A stretch of DNA of 64,000 nucleotides from Bolinopsis microptera (lineage: Eukaryota > Ctenophora > Tentaculata > Lobata > Bolinopsidae), in NCBI RefSeq assembly GCF_026151205.1, contig NC_087072.1, positions 12,066,169 through 12,130,168 of the forward strand. The letters are read 5' to 3'. This document shows, piece after piece, positions 22,910 through 33,696 of the stretch. How positions within the stretch are numbered: position 1 is the stretch's first letter; every line of letters begins with the position of its first letter. Both the position numbers and the translations under genes were made by a program. Under the pieces are notes generated by a model. That model was not told the DNA's origin, did not search any database, and was given only the letters and a program-made list of their open reading frames with translations.

Positions 22910-23277
22910 GTACAAAGCCGTTGTTTAACAAGAACGGCCTTCTTACCGTCCACAACCTGTACAAATACACATGTCTATTAGAACTGTTCAAAATTGTCAG
23001 ATTAGAATCTCCAATCTCACTCCTATCTTTACTCCACAGATCACCATCTCAAAGACGTTCAGACCAGTTCATCACCCCAAACCCATCCTCCTCTTTCATT
23101 TATCAATCAACAAAAATGTGGAACGACTGTCGAAAAATTGACAGTTTGATAAGCTTTACTAAGTCAACGAACTTAGTTAAAGTAACACTGAAGAGTGAGC
23201 TACTCAAGATACAGTCAAGGTACGAAGAATTAGAATGGACAGAATTAAACTTTGATAAGAATGAGCTTGTATTTTAA
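22910..23277 (+). pseudogene. CR1-like LINE C-terminal fragment
   Basis: TKPLFNKNGLLTVHNLYKYT, then LLELFKIVRLESPISLLS, STKMWNDC and ELEWTELNFD to a stop at 23277. It matches the C-terminal block of the LINEs at 19372 and 30018. Severely 5'-truncated and inserted in the RTE-like copy. Its 3' untranslated region probably reaches about 23840, where TTGTTTGTTGTTTAGTTGTG resembles a repeated LINE tail. Confidence 0.8.
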
Positions 23278-23948
23278 AACAGAGTCCTTTGACTTTATTA
23301 TTTTGAAATTGAAGAATCGTCTGGCCACAACTCATTTCGTTCGCATTATAGATTCACATTCACTTTCATTTTCACTATCACGCACAGTACAGGGTCATAC
23401 CTCAATACCAAATTATTATAGGGCACAAGAACAAATTTGTTTACAATTATCAAAATTTGTTGAGCCCAGCAGCTTACTTCTTTTCCTCTCTTCCCCCGTC
23501 GTCTGGAGCGTGTGATTTTTGTTGATATCCGAGCTCTTGTTTTTATCTTTTGGTTAACTTTCTGTGATTGGACTCGGTAATTTCGTCCCCGCCGAGTGGG
23601 ACGATGCTTGCTCGCCAGTTAAGCTATACTTTAGATGACACTAATTTCTACAAACCACAAAATATTAAATATAAAATGTGTCCAGTATGGCGCAAATGCA
23701 TAATTTGATAATTTCTCGACGCCGTCGTCGGGGTGAGAGTTATCTGAACCAACTACATGCCCCTACGATTGCGTCACCACTGGTGAGCAAGCATTTGTTT
23801 GTTGTTTAGTTGTGTTGAAAGGGAACATTACTTGATTAATTCATCCATTCGGATTTTAATAACGATGAGCTATGATATACCGTTCATCTTAGACTATTGG
23901 ATCAATCTTATTATATGATTAGATTTTATAAACGAACTTGGCACACAA

Positions 23949-24517
23949 AAGATTATAATGCGGAGGTTGGCTGGCTCTTCTATAATAAATACGACACTTC
24001 AATTTACAGAATGCTTGCTAGAGGTAAGACAAAATATTATCAGACTATACATGCAGCATGAGTAACTGGTGGATAAGCCTTCGGTAAAAACGGATCCGGA
24101 AAAGTCAATGCGGCACTCGGGTCCTTGGTATTGTCGTTGGTATATTGTCCATTATCTACGTTCTGCTTTCATAGTTTAAACAATAGTGAGTTCTAAATAT
24201 ACAGCTTTAAACCGATTAAGTATGAATGAACAAAATACCTGACAATCCGCACTCTTATAATCCAAAAGCATGAGTAACTCGTAGTGATGTATGATTTTTA
24301 GAAACTTTAAATTAATTTTGGCGCTCACAGGTCCTCATGAATATGTGATTGCTGCATAAGGTTCTGTAAATGCGCAGGGCACCTTCAAGCTTAAATTATT
24401 CACCTTACTGAGGCAGTCAACCAACGCGTGGCTTTATTTTTATGATATGATATGTTTTGATTGTTATTAATAAATACCAAAATTTAAATTTGTTTTCCTA
24501 AAAATTTGTTTTCCTAA
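23949..24517 (+). repeat. 570-bp direct duplication, copy 1
   Basis: Starts AAGATTATAATGCGGAGGTT and recurs at 24547-25121 with only a few substitutions and one 4-bp difference (AATA). The copies are separated by 29 bp. Confidence 0.95.
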
Positions 24518-24546
24518 TCACTTTTGAGAAGTATGCTGAGGAAATC

Positions 24547-25121
24547 AAGATTATAATGCGGAGGTTGGCTGGCTCTTCTATAATAAATAAATACGACACT
24601 TCAATTTACAGAATGCTTGCTAGAGGTAAGACAAAATATTATCAGACTATACATGCAGCATGAGTAACTGGTGGATAAGCCTTCGGTAAAAACGGATCCG
24701 GAAAAGTCAATGCGGCACTCGGGTCCTTGGTATTGTCGTTGGTATATTGTCCATTATCTACGTTCTGCTTTCGTAGTTTAAACAATAGTGAGTTCTAAAT
24801 ATACAGCTTTAAACCGATTAAGTATGAATGAATGAAATACCTGACAATCCGCACTCTTATAATCCAAAAGCATGAGTAACTCGTAGTGATGTATGACTTT
24901 TAGAAACTTTAAATTAATTTTGGCGCTCACAGGTCCTCATGAATATGTGATTGCCGCATAAGGTTCTGTAAATGCGCAGGGCACCTTTAAGCTTAAATTA
25001 TTCACCTTACTGAGGCAGTCAACCAACGCGTGGCTTTATTTTTATGATATGATATGTTTTGATTGTTATTAATAAATACCAAAATTTAAATTTGTTTTCC
25101 TAAAAAAATTTGTTTTCCTAA
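24547..25121 (+). repeat. 570-bp direct duplication, copy 2
   Basis: Near-identical to 23949-24517. In this copy, a short frame from 24521 reads TFEKYAEEIKIIMRRLAGSS and on to YYQTIHAA before a stop; in copy 1 the missing AATA breaks it. Whether this is a captured exon or chance is unknown. Confidence 0.93.
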
Positions 25122-25650
25122 CGTGTCATTTAGTGGGAACAAATACATAAGTTCGATAGGACAAGGTATTGTGACTCCTCGGAAGAGTTTGAAAGTTTAC
25201 TCGGAGCCTTTCAAGGTGACTATTTATCTGGAAAGCTATTCACAATTATTCTTGCAGCAGCCTTACACCACCTCAGAGCTGTATCTGGGAGACCAAACCC
25301 ACCAGTATCAGAACTAGGTTTTCCAACTGAGTGGGAATATTCAGACGTGAGACGATTGTGACTTTCCTGACGAGGACATCGAGAAACTGAGAATTTTCCT
25401 TCCTGCAGTGAAGGAGATTCTCAAAGACTGGAACCTCCAATAAATGAAAGTAAAACTGAATTCAGTACCTTCTACCTGGCGAAAAAATCTGATAAAGACA
25501 CAAACGGTCAGCCATTAGCTAATAACGAACCCTGGCGAAGTAACGAGTCACTAGGTTCCTTACTGTGTACTGAGAAGGACATTCACCCCAGCCCAAACAG
25601 CTCTCTCTCTTTTGCTATTGAATCAGATAATTTATTCATTGGAAGATTGG
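25122..25650 (+). pseudogene. RTE-like LINE, RT core (part 3, degenerate)
   Basis: With frame changes, the translation gives GDYLSGKLFTIILAAALHHL, SELGFPTEWEYSD, and ESKTEFSTFYLAKKSDKDTN with NEPWRSNESLGSLLC. These are RT blocks B to D of an RTE-like polymerase. The YADD region has decayed to YSDVRR. Part 3 continues the element of 20955 and 22703, with roughly 80-100 residues missing between. Confidence 0.7.
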
Positions 25651-26960
25651 GGCCGAGACCTAGAATGAACTTGTTATCGGTTTTATGAAGTGATTTAAGT
25701 AGTAGAAATTTGCAAATGGACAACTTAACTTGCATGAATTGAACGAAATTAGAGATATAGCTGCATGCAACAGTAAAACAAAATTTAAGTAAAACAAAAT
25801 TTAAATTTTATTGCCATTACAATGAATAATGATATCATAATAAATATAAGTAGACATCCGATAATAAACTTGTTACATCCAGTACAACCCAAGATGTCAG
25901 CCGACGCGACTTACAAAAATAAAGAAAGCTAGCATGTTATGTCCATTGTTCATAGTTTTTCTAACGAGCATGCTTAGCACTTAGGCTGTACTACGGAAAT
26001 AGCTTTAATTCTACGTCATATTAAAAACTTTACATCATTTTTGAGATACAAAAATAAATTTTAAAATAAATAACTCTTTTGCTGTTTCATGTTTAGGCGC
26101 GGCACCGCGCTTGACCCACATGCTATACAGTGTGTAGCAACACAGCGCTGAAAACAGAAGCTGAATGAGCTATAACATATAAGCGGTGCGCGCGCCGCGC
26201 CTAAACCTAAAACCATAAACTTTAAATATTGTCAAGATATTAAACGAGTTTTGCAAAATAATATAGCATGCTGACTTCGTAGGATATTACAATTATACCA
26301 GTGCCAGTTCCAAATGTGAGTCAGCGCTTAAACCAAAAGCAGTTGGCAAAAGGAGCCAGTTGCCTGCAAGAGCTTTACTAGCACCCGATTTACCACTTTT
26401 GGAGCACAAACTCAAACCTAAAACCGGCTAAGCACAAAAATATGTTATCGCCACGATTGGGTGGATTGATTCCCAGAATATTTATCAGCACGCGGTACTA
26501 ATAGTATATGAAGTTCATTATCGAATTTTAGATATGCCCTGGATCGTTTAACACATATATAAAAGGTTATTAAAGAATAATTAATGTTTGGTTTGTATAT
26601 AAATCGATATTAATCAATTATTTAAAATAGTATTTGTGTTTGTTATTATTAACTATTGAGTTGCGTTCGATTTAAATATTAAAACACTACTACAATACAT
26701 TTCACAAAACAAAACGACGGGGACACAGAAAGGAGAAAGACAACACATCACACGTAAGGAAACTGCTGCTGTTGACGCAACAGATGTTGGGAAAATCTTT
26801 TTCAAGGGTACAGTTTACCGCATTAAGGTATTTTTAAGAATCATTTTTGTCGGTAAGATCCTGTTTTATAATAAAGATAATACAAACACTTTGAAAAATT
26901 TAGAGGAATAATAATTTATAAATTTATAAATTTGTACACAACTAGTTCGTATTTGTTCAT
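25650..26960. other. AT-rich DNA with one palindrome
   Basis: No coding signal. GTTTAGGCGCGGC at 26091-26103 pairs perfectly with GCCGCGCCTAAAC at 26194-26206, giving a 116-bp palindromic, GC-rich unit that may be a small MITE. Confidence 0.5.
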
Positions 26961-26961
26961 A

Positions 26962-27818
26962 GTAGAGGCTCTTACGGGCAAAAAGACGTGTTTTCTGCTA
27001 CGAGTTTAGAGACCTAACCGCTAATTGGACACAATAGTATGATGTCTAAGGATCGATAATATGTTAAGAAGTATAAATTTGGACTTATTAGTCACGTGCT
27101 ATACCAATGCGCGTTTTAAACTTTGACAGTCTATTACTCTAAGGCAAATAGAGTAATTATATTCATATTTTGTCAGCAATAAGATCACATTATTTTCTAT
27201 TTAGTGTGAAAATATGAGCTAGAACGGACATAATCTCGCTGAGTTATAGCTGTTTGAAATTTATGATGAACGCGCGGGTGCCAATTGATAACAACTAAAT
27301 GCTTTTGCGCGTAGTGCGCGTCGAAAATTTGGCAAAAACGCTTGCGGAGTGACAATATTCAAACTTCGATAAAGTATATGAAGTGGGTACTTCTCGGAAA
27401 GGAAAAATTTAGGCAAACACGATGTGACTATTTTTGGGTTGATTTAATACAACTGCAAAAAATTATTCAAACTTCAAGCAAAAAAGTCAAAATTTTTACC
27501 ACTTTTTTGGATTTTTACCTCAGAACAAATAGAGGGATTTGTTTTATTTTTATACAATCTTGTGCGGCTGTCTTTTAGCTATCTTTATGCAAGTTTTGCC
27601 GACATGCCAACAAAATTAACTTGCTCAAAATATCAAAAAACATGGTTTTTTGGCCTATTTTTGGCCCAAAAATCGGTTTTTTGCGATTTTACCCCAGAAC
27701 AATCAGTCCAATCATCTTGAAACCACTTTCAATCGATTCTACGGTCAAAAATACGTCTAGTAAGGTGTATCTGGGGTCCCTAACGTATCGAGCAGATAAT
27801 GCCCGTAAGAGCCTCTAC
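26962..27818. mobile_element. TA-flanked inverted-repeat element
   Basis: GTAGAGGCTCTTACGGGCA at the left and its exact complement at the right, each bordered by TA (26960-26961, 27819-27820), as in Tc1/mariner-type insertions. 857 bp, no transposase frame, so non-autonomous. Confidence 0.75.
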
Positions 27819-28380
27819 TATCAAGAAGTTACAACATTTTATATCATTTTTTGACGATTGATATTGATATTAAAAATAACTCATGCTCATTGCTCTAATA
27901 AGCGATATTGTATTGACAAAGTTACATTTAGTTTAAGCCTGAAAATTGACCATTTTACACATTTGCAACGTTGTTTTTTATTTGTAAACCAAGCGTGCCC
28001 GCAGCGGCGTGAAAGCACATGGTTATATTAAGTGAAAACGTCCAACAGAACCACGGTGGCGATTAGATTTGGACCGTTCTGTGTACATTTGTAAATGCTA
28101 ATTTTGATTTTTATGGTAAATATTAAAAGTTAAAGTGCACAAATCTGTACTTTAAATTTTTATACTATTTTTACGCGATTATTTTAAAATCAAAACTGAC
28201 TCAAATCCTAAAGCATAAACAGCCTTCGGCGCGAAAAGTGGCATGCAACGTATGTCAATGAAATATTGTTTTACAAGCTTGTCACGTGCGCGTGTCTGAC
28301 CAAAATGGTTATTAGCTCGTGACTCATTAAGTCATAATTTGTATACTAAGTAATAAGTCTTTTTTTTTAAATCAGCATAA

Positions 28381-28464
28381 AAATTACTGGGCGCGGCGCT
28401 CAGCTTGTCATTCCGCCTAATCTCTATGATTATTAACATAAATATAATAGCCTAAGGTCCCCAG
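28381..28464 (+). repeat. Dispersed repeat fragment, copy 1
   Basis: ACTGGGCGCGGCGCTCAGCT, then TTGTCATTCCGC and a block ending GGTCCCCAGG, resembles 62105-62180 (ACTGGGCGGTGCTCGGCCTG, TGTCATTCCGC, GGGGACCCAGG). Nature unknown; could be a SINE end. Confidence 0.45.
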
Positions 28465-28520
28465 GGTTACACAATTCTAGTTATTTACACAATTCTAGTT
28501 ATTTACAAATATGTAGGGAT

Positions 28521-28566
28521 AAATACTGAGATCAAACTGTAGATTGATAGTTTGATCTCAGTATTT
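28521..28566. repeat. Perfect 18-bp hairpin
   Basis: AAATACTGAGATCAAACT (28521-28538) and its exact complement (28549-28566), with a 10-nt loop. Within the outer element, near its left end. Confidence 0.9.
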
Positions 28567-29276
28567 ACAACAATTCATCTAGTTTGATTGATTCAAAGCA
28601 AAGGGAAACAAATTCCTCTGTGGGATAAAATAGAAATGTTTTATAATACTTATTTTGAGGTCCTATAGCATTATGCATTGGCCAGTATTTGAGTGAAAAT
28701 CTGGGCTCTTATAGTAGGCTGTAAATGTTCGTTCACAGAGAGAATTGAATGGATTGCTCTCGCTGTGGCAGTAAATTTTGTAGGGTCTAGTATTTTATCG
28801 GATAGCAAACCGGCTAGGTCAGTAATATTTTTGGTATATAAGCTTACTTTCACAATCCCACAGCTTATTCATATACCAAAAACGTATAAGCATATCCACA
28901 GAACGGTCCAAATCGGAGGCACATTGAAATTAAATTCCTCCATTTTCATAGGGTGTTGAACGAATTTCGCTTTATCACCAGATAGATGACAGGTGAGAGT
29001 TCTTTGTTTTAAAAGACTTGAGGGTCACCCATAAGGGCTTTGAAACCGGTTTATTCTATTGAAAACAATATAATATAAAAATAAACTGCAATAATATCAT
29101 AACATTCATGTCGATACTAACTGCAATAACATAATCTGTAGGTAAAATAATAATACAGCTGGTCACATTATTAAGATATATGATATAATAAAATAAATAT
29201 CTTTTTTATTTCCACTCTAATTCACACACCAAGCTTTAATTCACTCACCAAACTTTAAATGTTATCAGAATACATA
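28567..29276. other. Interior of the outer element, no clear gene
   Basis: A 60-residue minus-strand frame at 28671-28853 (ITDLAGLLSDKILDPTKF) is not recognised and has no supporting context. Otherwise AT-rich. Confidence 0.4.
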
Positions 29277-29305
29277 CTTGTACTTGTACTTGAAAAGGTC
29301 TCCTC

Positions 29306-29675
29306 CTAGTCGTTGGAGTGGCCTGCACCACATAGTAACTCCTTTCTCTGGTGTATTAGACCTCTCCAGTGAACCCTGTCTGTAGCTTGTTGTTCTGCAT
29401 CTTCTATCGTGATGTTATCGACACCTCTGAAGATTGCTGCATCCTCCCGGACGCATGACAACCAGTTTTTCCGAGGTCTGCCTCTTGATCTTTTACCATG
29501 CTTTGGGATCCAGTGCAGAAGATAGTTGGGTATTCTTTCTTCTGGCATCCTCACCACATGGCCAAACCATCGGAGCCTAGCTGCTCGTACGAAAGTATCA
29601 ACAGGGGCGATGTTAGCCCGCTTAAGTACGTCAGCATTAGATACGTGAAAAAACCATTTGATTTTCAGGATTCTT
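29306..29675 (-). pseudogene. Inner LINE C terminus (part 2)
   Basis: Repeats the last 116 bp of part 1 and continues as RMPEERIPNYLLHWIPKHGK, RSRGRPRKNWLSCVREDA and DRVHWRGLIHQRKELL to a stop. The GRPRK tail is the common end of this LINE type. Confidence 0.85.
29560..29675 (+). repeat. 116-bp flanking direct repeat, left
   Basis: Identical over 116 bp to 36393-36508. It flanks the AlkB-type LINE as a target duplication would. Just inside it, 29674-29719 repeats 29502-29547 (46 bp, one mismatch), a second small duplication of target sequence. Confidence 0.93.
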
Positions 29676-29719
29676 TGGGATCCAGTGCAGAAGATAGTTG
29701 GGTATCCTTTCTTCTGGCA

Positions 29720-30017
29720 TCAACAACAATTTTTTTTTCAAGAAAACAACAATTTTTTATTTAAATCAATTATAGCAACAATTTGAATAACTTTAAAGTT
29801 CTTCTATTACCATGGAATATACTACGGGTATGGTGACTTGGGCTATTGAGTTGTTAAGTAGATTAAGATTAGTAAACCTGCACTTGCATTGTATTTATAA
29901 AAACTAGAAATTAGGCTTCACGGTAAAATGGAGAAGCAGGCTGATCTTGGAGAGAGCAGACCGTGAAGTTTACGCACCCACCAGGGCTACCTACCTACCC
30001 CAGTTGTTCTTTTTGGT
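29720..30017 (-). other. 3' untranslated region of the AlkB-type LINE
   Basis: No frame. It ends with AATTGTTGTT-like repeats, a CR1-type microsatellite tail. Confidence 0.55.
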
Positions 30018-33000
30018 TCATGATGAGTCTATGGTACAATACAACGAGTATGGAGTGCGAAATTTCATAATTCGAAATATCTCAGATATACATTGGTATT
30101 TGTACAAGTTTTGAACAGTAAGCAATTTTAGTCGATTAAAAATGGGCTTGGTGTGCTCCTTTTCGAAGAAAGCAGCTCCTAACCTCTGTTTTGTATAAGG
30201 TCTGGCTCGTGCACAAGTGGCATGTTTGTCAAGGTATGCATTTAGGTCTCCAAAAAGGATTCTTATACAACGTTTCTGAGTTATGAACAGCTTATCGTTT
30301 GGTTGGTCTTTGAGGGCTGAGCCCCAAACACTTATTCCGTAAGCAATATGTGATTCCAATAATGCAGAGTATATTTTTTGGTAGTGTTCCCCTGGAACTG
30401 AATGTTTAATCCTGTTAAGTGCTCCTGTAGCGGATCTATTTTTTTTCTTAGATATTCTATATGTGGGCCCCAGCTAAGTTTTTCATCAATTACTACACCA
30501 AAAAATTTGATGTTGTTAACCTTGACAATTTTGTGTCCATTTATAAATATTCCTTGTGATTTGTCATATTCATTGGCATACCGCCTAACTCTGGCGCAGG
30601 TTTCATCAGATTCGTATGCAGGTAGAAAATGTATGTAGCAGCATTTAGACATATTTATATGTAAGAGATTACTTCTCATGAATTTGCATACGAAATCAAG
30701 AACTTTATTGGCCTTCAAGTATGTTGATTCTTTGGACGGTCCAGTGATAAATATATTTGTGTCATCAGCATAGAGCACAAATTTGCATTCATCGCCTTTG
30801 TAACAGTTTGTTATGTCGTTCATATATAATAAGAAAAGTAGAGGGCCTAGTATGGAACCTTGGGGAACTCCATATTTTACATTCATAGTCTCTGATGTAG
30901 TGTTGAGAAATGAAACATACTGTGATCTATCGGATAAATAGCTTTTTAGAAGTCCTAGAGCTAGACCTCTAACCCCATAATTTTCCAGTTTCCTCAGGAG
31001 AATGCCATGGTCAAGAGTGTCAAAAGCTTTGCTTAGGTCAATAAAGATTCCTAGAACATGGTTACCACTGGATGTTGATGTTGTGATTGAATCAACTGAT
31101 TTGTGGAGTGCATGTGAGGTTGAGTGGCCTTTTCGAAAACCAAATTGTTCATTACTGAGAATGTCATTAGCAGTGAAAAAGGTATAAAGCCGTTTGTATA
31201 TTATTTTTTCAAATATCTTACCAAAGATTGGCAATATTGACACAGGTCTATAATTTTCAATATTTTCTTTATTATCTTTTTTATGGATAGGAGTAACTTT
31301 GCCTATTTTGAATATGGATGGGAACGTGCATTTTTGAATACATGTATTATACAAATATGCTAATATGTTGGATAAGAGATAAGCCGGTTTCTTGATAACT
31401 GCTATTGGTATATCACTGGCTTTTCCGTTAACGAATTCTTGAATTATTTCAAGAATCTCCTCAGGATGAGTTTCTTCTAGATGTATTGAACTGTTGACTG
31501 ATTTCGACATAAACTCAACAAATGATTGCATTGGTTGGATAGACAGTTGGTTGTCGGACAAAACTTTCTCATTTAAATTACTAGCTAAAGATGTAAAGTA
31601 ACTATTGAATTTGTTTGCAATTGTCCGCCTACAAATTACTCTAGTTCCATCTATAATGAAGTCATCTTTTAGGTGATTCTTCTTTTTGCCACGAAGCTCG
31701 TTGATTATTTGCCATGTTTTTTTGGAGTTATGGCTATTTTTCTCAAACTTTTCAGCATAGTACCTGGTTTTGGCAGTTTTTATGGCAATTTTAAGATATT
31801 TTGAGTAGTCCTTGTAAACATTATGTCTTTCCGGATCCCCATCTGGAATTAACAATGTTTCTGTTTTTTTCCATTCAAAATAAAGTCTGGCTTTTTTCTC
31901 CACAGAGTTGATGAGGCCGTTTGTGATCCATGGATTTGTTATGTTATTTCGTTTGGTGGTTTTTGGTGAAGCCAATTTGCAAGATATATCTATCTTTTCT
32001 TGAAACAGATCCATGAAGGATTCAAAAGAGTCACATCTGTAGTAGAATGTATCTATGTCGTTTTCAATTTCTTCACAGAGCTTATCAAGGTTTGCATTAC
32101 TATAGTTATAATAAATGGTTGTTTTTTCAGGTGGTTTATTCTGTTCCGAACTAGCATCAGAATTCATTACTTGAAGGCAGAAAATGGGCTGGTGATGTGA
32201 AGCACTATCCTGAATTACTCCAGATATAGTTGATGAGTGAATGTCATTAGTGTGTATGTTATCAATGCACGTTTTTGAGCAGTGGGGCATTTGGTGTGTG
32301 GGAATGGATATTGTGGGCGTGAACCCATGACTATAAATAACTTCTTCAAATATATCTTCATCTGGGCCTGATAAATTGGTTATGTTAACATTGAAGTCCC
32401 CTAATATGTATGCTTTATGTCCTTTCAGTGCAGTAAGAACTTCTTTATACTGTGCATTGAAGTTAGCAAGTGGATTGCTTGGTGAGCGGTATACAACTCC
32501 AACTGTTACTGGTTCTGGAGCATTACTTATTGTTACAAATAGGGACTCAAAGTGCTCTGTACAAACAGATAACTTTTCAATCACACTAAAGTTAAAGGAG
32601 TTGTGAATGTAGAGAGAAACTCCACTTCCTTTCCTTTTTACCTGTTGTGTATTATTAGAAACGAAGCGTTTTTGGTAACATGAAGTATAGTCTTTAAGTT
32701 GGTACAGCTGACTATTACAGGGAACAATGTTTGTTTCTGCTAGACCTATCACAGAAAATGTGTGGTCTATGCAGGCTAATTCTAAAGCCAATTTGTCAAA
32801 GTTAGTACCATTTCCATCAATATTTCGAAAGTAGTGTGAGAAAATGCTCTTTGATGTTGTTTGAGGAATCTGCTTTATGAGGTTGTTGAAGTTTTTAGTA
32901 GAATATGATTGACAGTTCTCAAGAGTTTTTGAGATTGTACCTATTGAGTCTATATAGTCGTGAGGTTCATTGTCAAGTAGTTCGTTGTTTGAAAAGTGAG

Positions 33001-33192
33001 GTGCTTGATAGAATGGATTATAACGAATTATATCATGATTTTGAATACAATTTGAGCAGTAAGTTTTTTCTCTAAAAGTGGCAATGTTTTCCTGTGTTTT
33101 ACATCTCTTGTGAATGATGCAATCACACTTATTGCAATTTATAAATGGGTGTCCAGCACGAATAGGTTGGTGCAGCAGACACAGTTCTCACA
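30018..33192 (-). pseudogene. LINE ORF2: PHD-type finger, endonuclease, RT
   Basis: The frame opens after a TGA near 33196 with CLLHQPIRAGHPFINCNKCD and CIIHKRCK..CSNC, a PHD-like finger. Then an APE endonuclease (SVIGLAETN, YILGDFNVN), a linker, and RT: YRPVSILPIFGKIFEKIIY, IDLSKAFDTLDHGIL, VPQGSILGPLLF and YADDTNIF. A frameshift in an A8 run near 30440 passes the reading to SATGALNRIKHSVP... and the C-terminal block ends early at 30018. There is no ATG before the endonuclease in this frame, so the copy is inactive. Confidence 0.87.
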
Positions 33193-33206
33193 TATACGTT
33201 TGGCTA

Positions 33207-33692
33207 TCATGACATAACTACGGATCTACGAGAACGTGGGGAAAATCTTTTTTGGGCCTTGGTAACATCACTGAACAACCTCCCATCAACAGGGCTACCT
33301 AGGATCTTATGGGCAATTGCCCGGGAGCTGGAGAGTTTAAAGATACCGCTTGAGTCTTGACCCCAGGTGGATTGGGTCATCCGGCTTCTTGTATCTACAA
33401 AACTGCTTGTCCAGTAGACCCTCCTCATCAACAAAACTATCAAAATCTAAAGTGCCTATTCTAGTATTAGTATTACAGTACCCAAATAATAAACTATTAA
33501 ACTCCATGGCTCTGTCATTCAGCCAGGAGGACCTAGTTGGAAGGATGGGTGAAACTATAACTTTAGAGTATGGACACATATCACAAATATTCTTGAGCTT
33601 CTTTGTCAGCTCATTAGCCCAATGTTTAACATCACCCCCTCCCCTCTTGATATTATTTACACCACAGTGTACTACAACGTTCTTGTATCCTA
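33207..33692 (-). pseudogene. LINE ORF1, rest of SGNH hydrolase
   Basis: VGYKNVVVHCGVNNIK (GxN block), YSKVIVSPILPTRSSWLNDR, and DDPIHLGS (DxxH block). A one-base frameshift near 33355 moves the reading to SSGIFKLSSSRAIAHKIL, which ends at a stop at 33207. With the 36131-36392 part it gives a complete SGNH/esterase fold, as in CR1-clade ORF1 proteins. Confidence 0.82.
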
Positions 33693-33696
33693 CACA

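Noticed and set aside
27342-27854. Two plus-strand frames of 77-78 codons
   Set aside because: Inside the non-coding TA-flanked element, Phe/Lys/Ile-rich as expected for AT-rich DNA.
28671-28853. 60-codon minus-strand frame (ITDLAGLLSDKILDPTKF)
   Set aside because: Looks somewhat protein-like but has no start context, splice sites or family match I can name; left as unassigned.
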